Source: Polyporus tsugae
Lineage: Eukaryota; Basidiomycota; Agaricomycetes; Polyporales; Polyporaceae
DNA: 64,000 bases
Direction of reading: 5' to 3'
NCBI GenBank assembly: GCA_024305745.1
Contig: JAHRBS010000009.1
Span: 1,116,001 to 1,180,000, forward strand
Part shown: positions 62,389-64,000 of the stretch, piece by piece
Layout: each line of letters opens with the position of its first letter
Numbering within the stretch: position 1 is the first letter of the stretch
Notes under the pieces: model-generated
Databases searched by the model: none
Told to the model about the DNA's origin: nothing
What the model saw: the letters and a program-made list of their open reading frames with translations, nothing else
Program-made: the position numbers and the translations under genes

Positions 62389-64000
62389 GAGGATTGAGGT
62401 CGCGGAAGCCAGGGGAAGTGGGCTGGGAAAACTTTGTAAGAGACGTAGAGACGGACGAGATTATATGTCCGTCCACCTTCTCGGGGGCGCCGCTCGCCGC
62501 TCGTGTCGTGTCTGCGGGTCCTAATCTTCCTCACGCGCACCATAGGAATCGCGTTCGAGACTTGTGATAGCCATGGCCCTTCCAGTCACCAGTGAAAGGA
62601 GTGGTGCGTCATCTAGCCTTGCATGGGAAGGAAAATAGACTCGAAGGTACACTTGTCGATGGGTAGCCAGGAGAGAGCGGCTGGTAGAGTCCACACGCAT
62701 CTAATCGCCGACAAGCGTTAGCGAATACGAATACGAGACAATTACTATGGACCCACCTAGAAATATATCGATAGTCCGTATAGGATTGATGGTGCCATGC
62801 GGCTGAGGAAGGGTGAGCTATGGAGGCTGCGGAGTGGGACGGTGGATGGCGATCTCGATGTCAGGGATGCGCTCAAGTCGATGCCACAGACGCCACCTCT
62901 ACTTGGTCGAGAGCCGTGTTGGTGCCAGTGGCTGGTGCAACCGGTGACTACATATCTGGTTGCAGCAGCGACCAACGCCTGTTCTCGTTCGATGGCCTTG
63001 AACGTCTGGCAATGCTATCCTTGTTCGCGGGCCCTGCACTATGATACATGAATCGAATCTGTCGGTAGGTTAGGAGAGGGGATTACCCACCTCAATACAG
63101 TGACGTCCGGCTGGTATGTAGCAATCCGTCGACGAGCCGGGGGAACTAAAGCTCTATCAGTAGTTCGAACCTAGGAAGAGCTAACTAAGTAGGAAGCGGA
63201 CGCATAAAACGCACATGAAGCTGAGGGATGTCTCAGCCCTTCACCCTCTTACCGACGCTAAAACTTGCGGACGACCATCGACCCCTTTAAGGCCGCGATC
63301 GACCCGCCTGCCCGATGACAGCCGCGGATTCAAGCCCTGACGGTAGTACTCCTTCTCCTTCTTAACCCAATATGACTCAGACAGGTGCTTACTTGCGCGA
63401 GGAGCAGGGGACACTTTCGGGAGATCGTATAGTGGTGGACCGATGTAGTGGCTCTCACTGTCAGCGGCAAATCCAACGAGGGGCATATATGCATGCATTT
63501 GGCGGTTGGACGCGTGCGTGGTGTGCACAGGAACGGCATCCAGACTGGGATATCCTGTGCACATCCACGTACAGGTTGAGCTTCGCACCGCAATATATAT
63601 GGCTGATATACTCACATATATCGGACCTGTGCCATCCAATCTGACCGTGATTCACGTTACACACATATATCATAGCACCGGAAAGTGAGGCCATGTACGA
63701 ACGAAATATTGTCATACAACACCGATTCCTCTCCATCCGGGACGGAATATCATCCTTTGGTACTATTGGATGCAGACGACAATGTCGCGGTTGAGCTGGT
63801 GCGGGCCAGCGAGCCCCACGGTCGAATTCTAGTTGTGGAAGATGATTGCAGGATAGAAAGCGATATTTGCGGCCCAAATGTTGGCGACGCTTCCATCGTG
63901 GCGAAACGTGAAGCGGCGGACCAGCCAGGACCTGGGAGATGGATCATCGTACGTCTTCAACATCGATCGTCGTGGTGACTTGAACTTCCTAATCGTGCGA
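62389..64000. other. Right end of window; no supported gene
   Basis: The first hundred or so bases upstream of 62388 should hold the P450 promoter. Further right, frames such as 63241-63639 (minus) and 63685-63978 (plus) show no known domain. AT-rich ATATAT words cluster at 63485-63670. A gene could begin beyond the window edge. Confidence 0.4.

Noticed and set aside
63140..63180. TTCGAAC word suggesting a tRNA T arm
   Set aside because: Only three flanking base pairs form and there is no matching A box or acceptor stem.

Overview
The window is nuclear DNA of a filamentous basidiomycete, most likely an Agaricomycete. The evidence is dense short introns (about 50-80 bp, GT...AG with CTAAC/CTGAC-like branch sites), a chromodomain-bearing Ty3/gypsy element, a fused CPSase-ATCase gene, and the gene content (PEX1, MEF1, mago, EAF3, MID1, uricase, GMC oxidoreductase, P450). 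No rRNA, convincing tRNA or CRISPR array was seen. Gene models come from reading frames, splice signals and remembered family motifs; no search was run.

Layout. 1-5789: a decayed Ty3/gypsy chromovirus (protease end, RT, RNase H, broken integrase, chromodomain, 3' LTR) that appears to sit inside a decayed hAT DNA transposon. 6576-19188: a housekeeping block with URA2 (pyrimidine synthesis), ARH1 and MRPS10 (mitochondrial, divergent), a p24 cargo receptor and mago (divergent). 19469-28247: an accessory island with a small family of secreted Cys-rich proteins (two intact genes and a pseudogene), a tandem segmental duplication and a long gene-poor stretch. 28248-46329: casein kinase 1-like, EAF3, peroxiredoxin, MEF1 and PEX1 (divergent), a PTC7-like phosphatase and uricase. 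46838-50773: an aldehyde dehydrogenase divergent from MID1. 51820-62388: an SLIP-GC/dynamin-like large GTPase, a GMC oxidoreductase, a frameshifted unknown gene and a cytochrome P450. 62389-64000: nothing supported.

How the genes relate. Several housekeeping genes form head-to-head pairs with 199-265 bp between start codons (ARH1/MRPS10, p24/mago, MEF1/PEX1, ALDH/MID1). Mitochondrial functions (ARH1, MRPS10, MEF1, probably PTC7) and peroxisome-linked functions (PEX1, uricase) recur, but nothing shows a dedicated cluster. The most unusual points are: a 6-nt exon in mago and a 12-nt exon in the p24 gene, both fixed by conserved protein sequence; two GC-AG introns; a URA2 of about 1912 codons with no room for the usual dihydroorotase-like domain; and the secreted Cys-rich family, in which one copy has gained a threonine-rich repeat domain and another has died.
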